The notes beneath the pieces were generated by a model. It was not told the DNA's origin. It made no database searches and saw nothing but the letters and a program-made list of their open reading frames with translations. From positions 1 to 64,000 of the forward strand of contig CAICTM010000238.1 in assembly GCA_903772945.1 (NCBI GenBank): a DNA stretch of 64,000 nucleotides. The letters are read 5' to 3'. The DNA comes from Seminavis robusta (Eukaryota; Bacillariophyta; Bacillariophyceae; Naviculales; Naviculaceae). Each line of letters begins with the position of its first letter. Positions within the stretch are counted from its first letter, which is position 1. Position numbers and translations under genes: made by a program. This document shows positions 63,607 to 64,000 of the stretch, piece after piece.

Positions 63607-64000
63607 TCAATTGAAAAGGTGCCCAGTGCCCGGCAAACGCAAACAGCCAGGCCAATCGCCCAGAGAAAGAATGTAAGAAGAATCCGAATGTGCAACTACA
63701 GGAACTAAACAGAATACGGTATCACGGTTATCACTCCAAGGAGTAAGCAGCACCTTCACAACCGAAGAATCAGAATGGCCAGCTACTGGCTAGTCAGGTC
63801 AACGCTGCAACGCGCACCTACTGACTACATCGTAGTAGATAGGAGTGTAATGGAATCTACTGTACCATAAAATACGCACCATGATATTGCCAGTTGTAGA
63901 CTGCCTAGCTAGTAGTAGCCAGAACGAATGCTCTCTTACAATAGCTCTTACAATGCAATTCTTCTTTGCACGGAGACTGCATAGGAGAACCGCAGCCACG

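Overview
The window looks like nuclear DNA of a diatom, probably a pennate one. Four things point there. Genes are spliced, with short GT-AG introns of roughly 50-130 nt. One protein carries a bipartite plastid-targeting presequence with an aromatic residue at the cleavage site (an ASAFAP-like 'CDAFVG'). UMP synthase is fused in the order OMP decarboxylase then orotate phosphoribosyltransferase, as is known for stramenopiles. Several proteins have lineage-typical extracellular architectures. No species can be named from the sequence alone.

Layout. 1-4500 is a ~148-bp tandem satellite whose arms lie in opposite orientation around a 1.9-kb non-satellite core, resembling a foldback element. 4500-6100 is gene-poor, with short dispersed repeats. 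6098-8494 is a four-exon secreted tyrosinase ending in six cystine-knot-like repeats. 9290-9466 (minus) is a 58-aa MOZART1-like gamma-tubulin-complex protein, easily missed because it is so short. 11.2-14 kb holds a secreted Kazal-like protein and an ER protein disulfide isomerase. 14.5-16.4 kb has a frameshifted small secreted protein, a hypothetical gene, a dispersed repeat and a long hairpin. 16.5-18.7 kb is a type II membrane protein with three extracellular repeats. 19.5-23.2 kb is a pogo-like DDE transposase-derived gene. 23.3-26.8 kb has hypothetical proteins, one with a PH-like domain plus a Cys-rich tail. 27.5-30.7 kb is a carboxymuconolactone-decarboxylase-like gene in two halves, separated by 1.7 kb of repeats. 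31.4-41.6 kb holds an amino-acid transporter, an LRR membrane protein, a sphingomyelinase-like phosphodiesterase and a PPR protein. 41.9-50.4 kb holds a plastid protein, a half-size EamA transporter, an EF-hand protein, a lamin-tail/CotH secreted protein and an LRR protein. 50.9-52.6 kb is UMP synthase. 53.8-61.1 kb is a full-length ABCA transporter in 19 exons, five of them 9-26 nt. 61.3-64 kb has two hypothetical genes and the second copy of the dispersed repeat.

The genes are not organised as operons, and no single pathway unites them. There is a bias to the secretory route: tyrosinase, Kazal-like protein, PDI, phosphodiesterase, CotH protein and two single-pass membrane proteins. The strongest unusual signals are the micro-exons that encode catalytic or nucleotide-binding motifs in the tyrosinase and ABCA genes, the tyrosinase-knottin fusion, the foldback-like satellite structure, the split CMD gene, and the 116-nt hairpin. 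I did not find tRNA, rRNA or CRISPR features.
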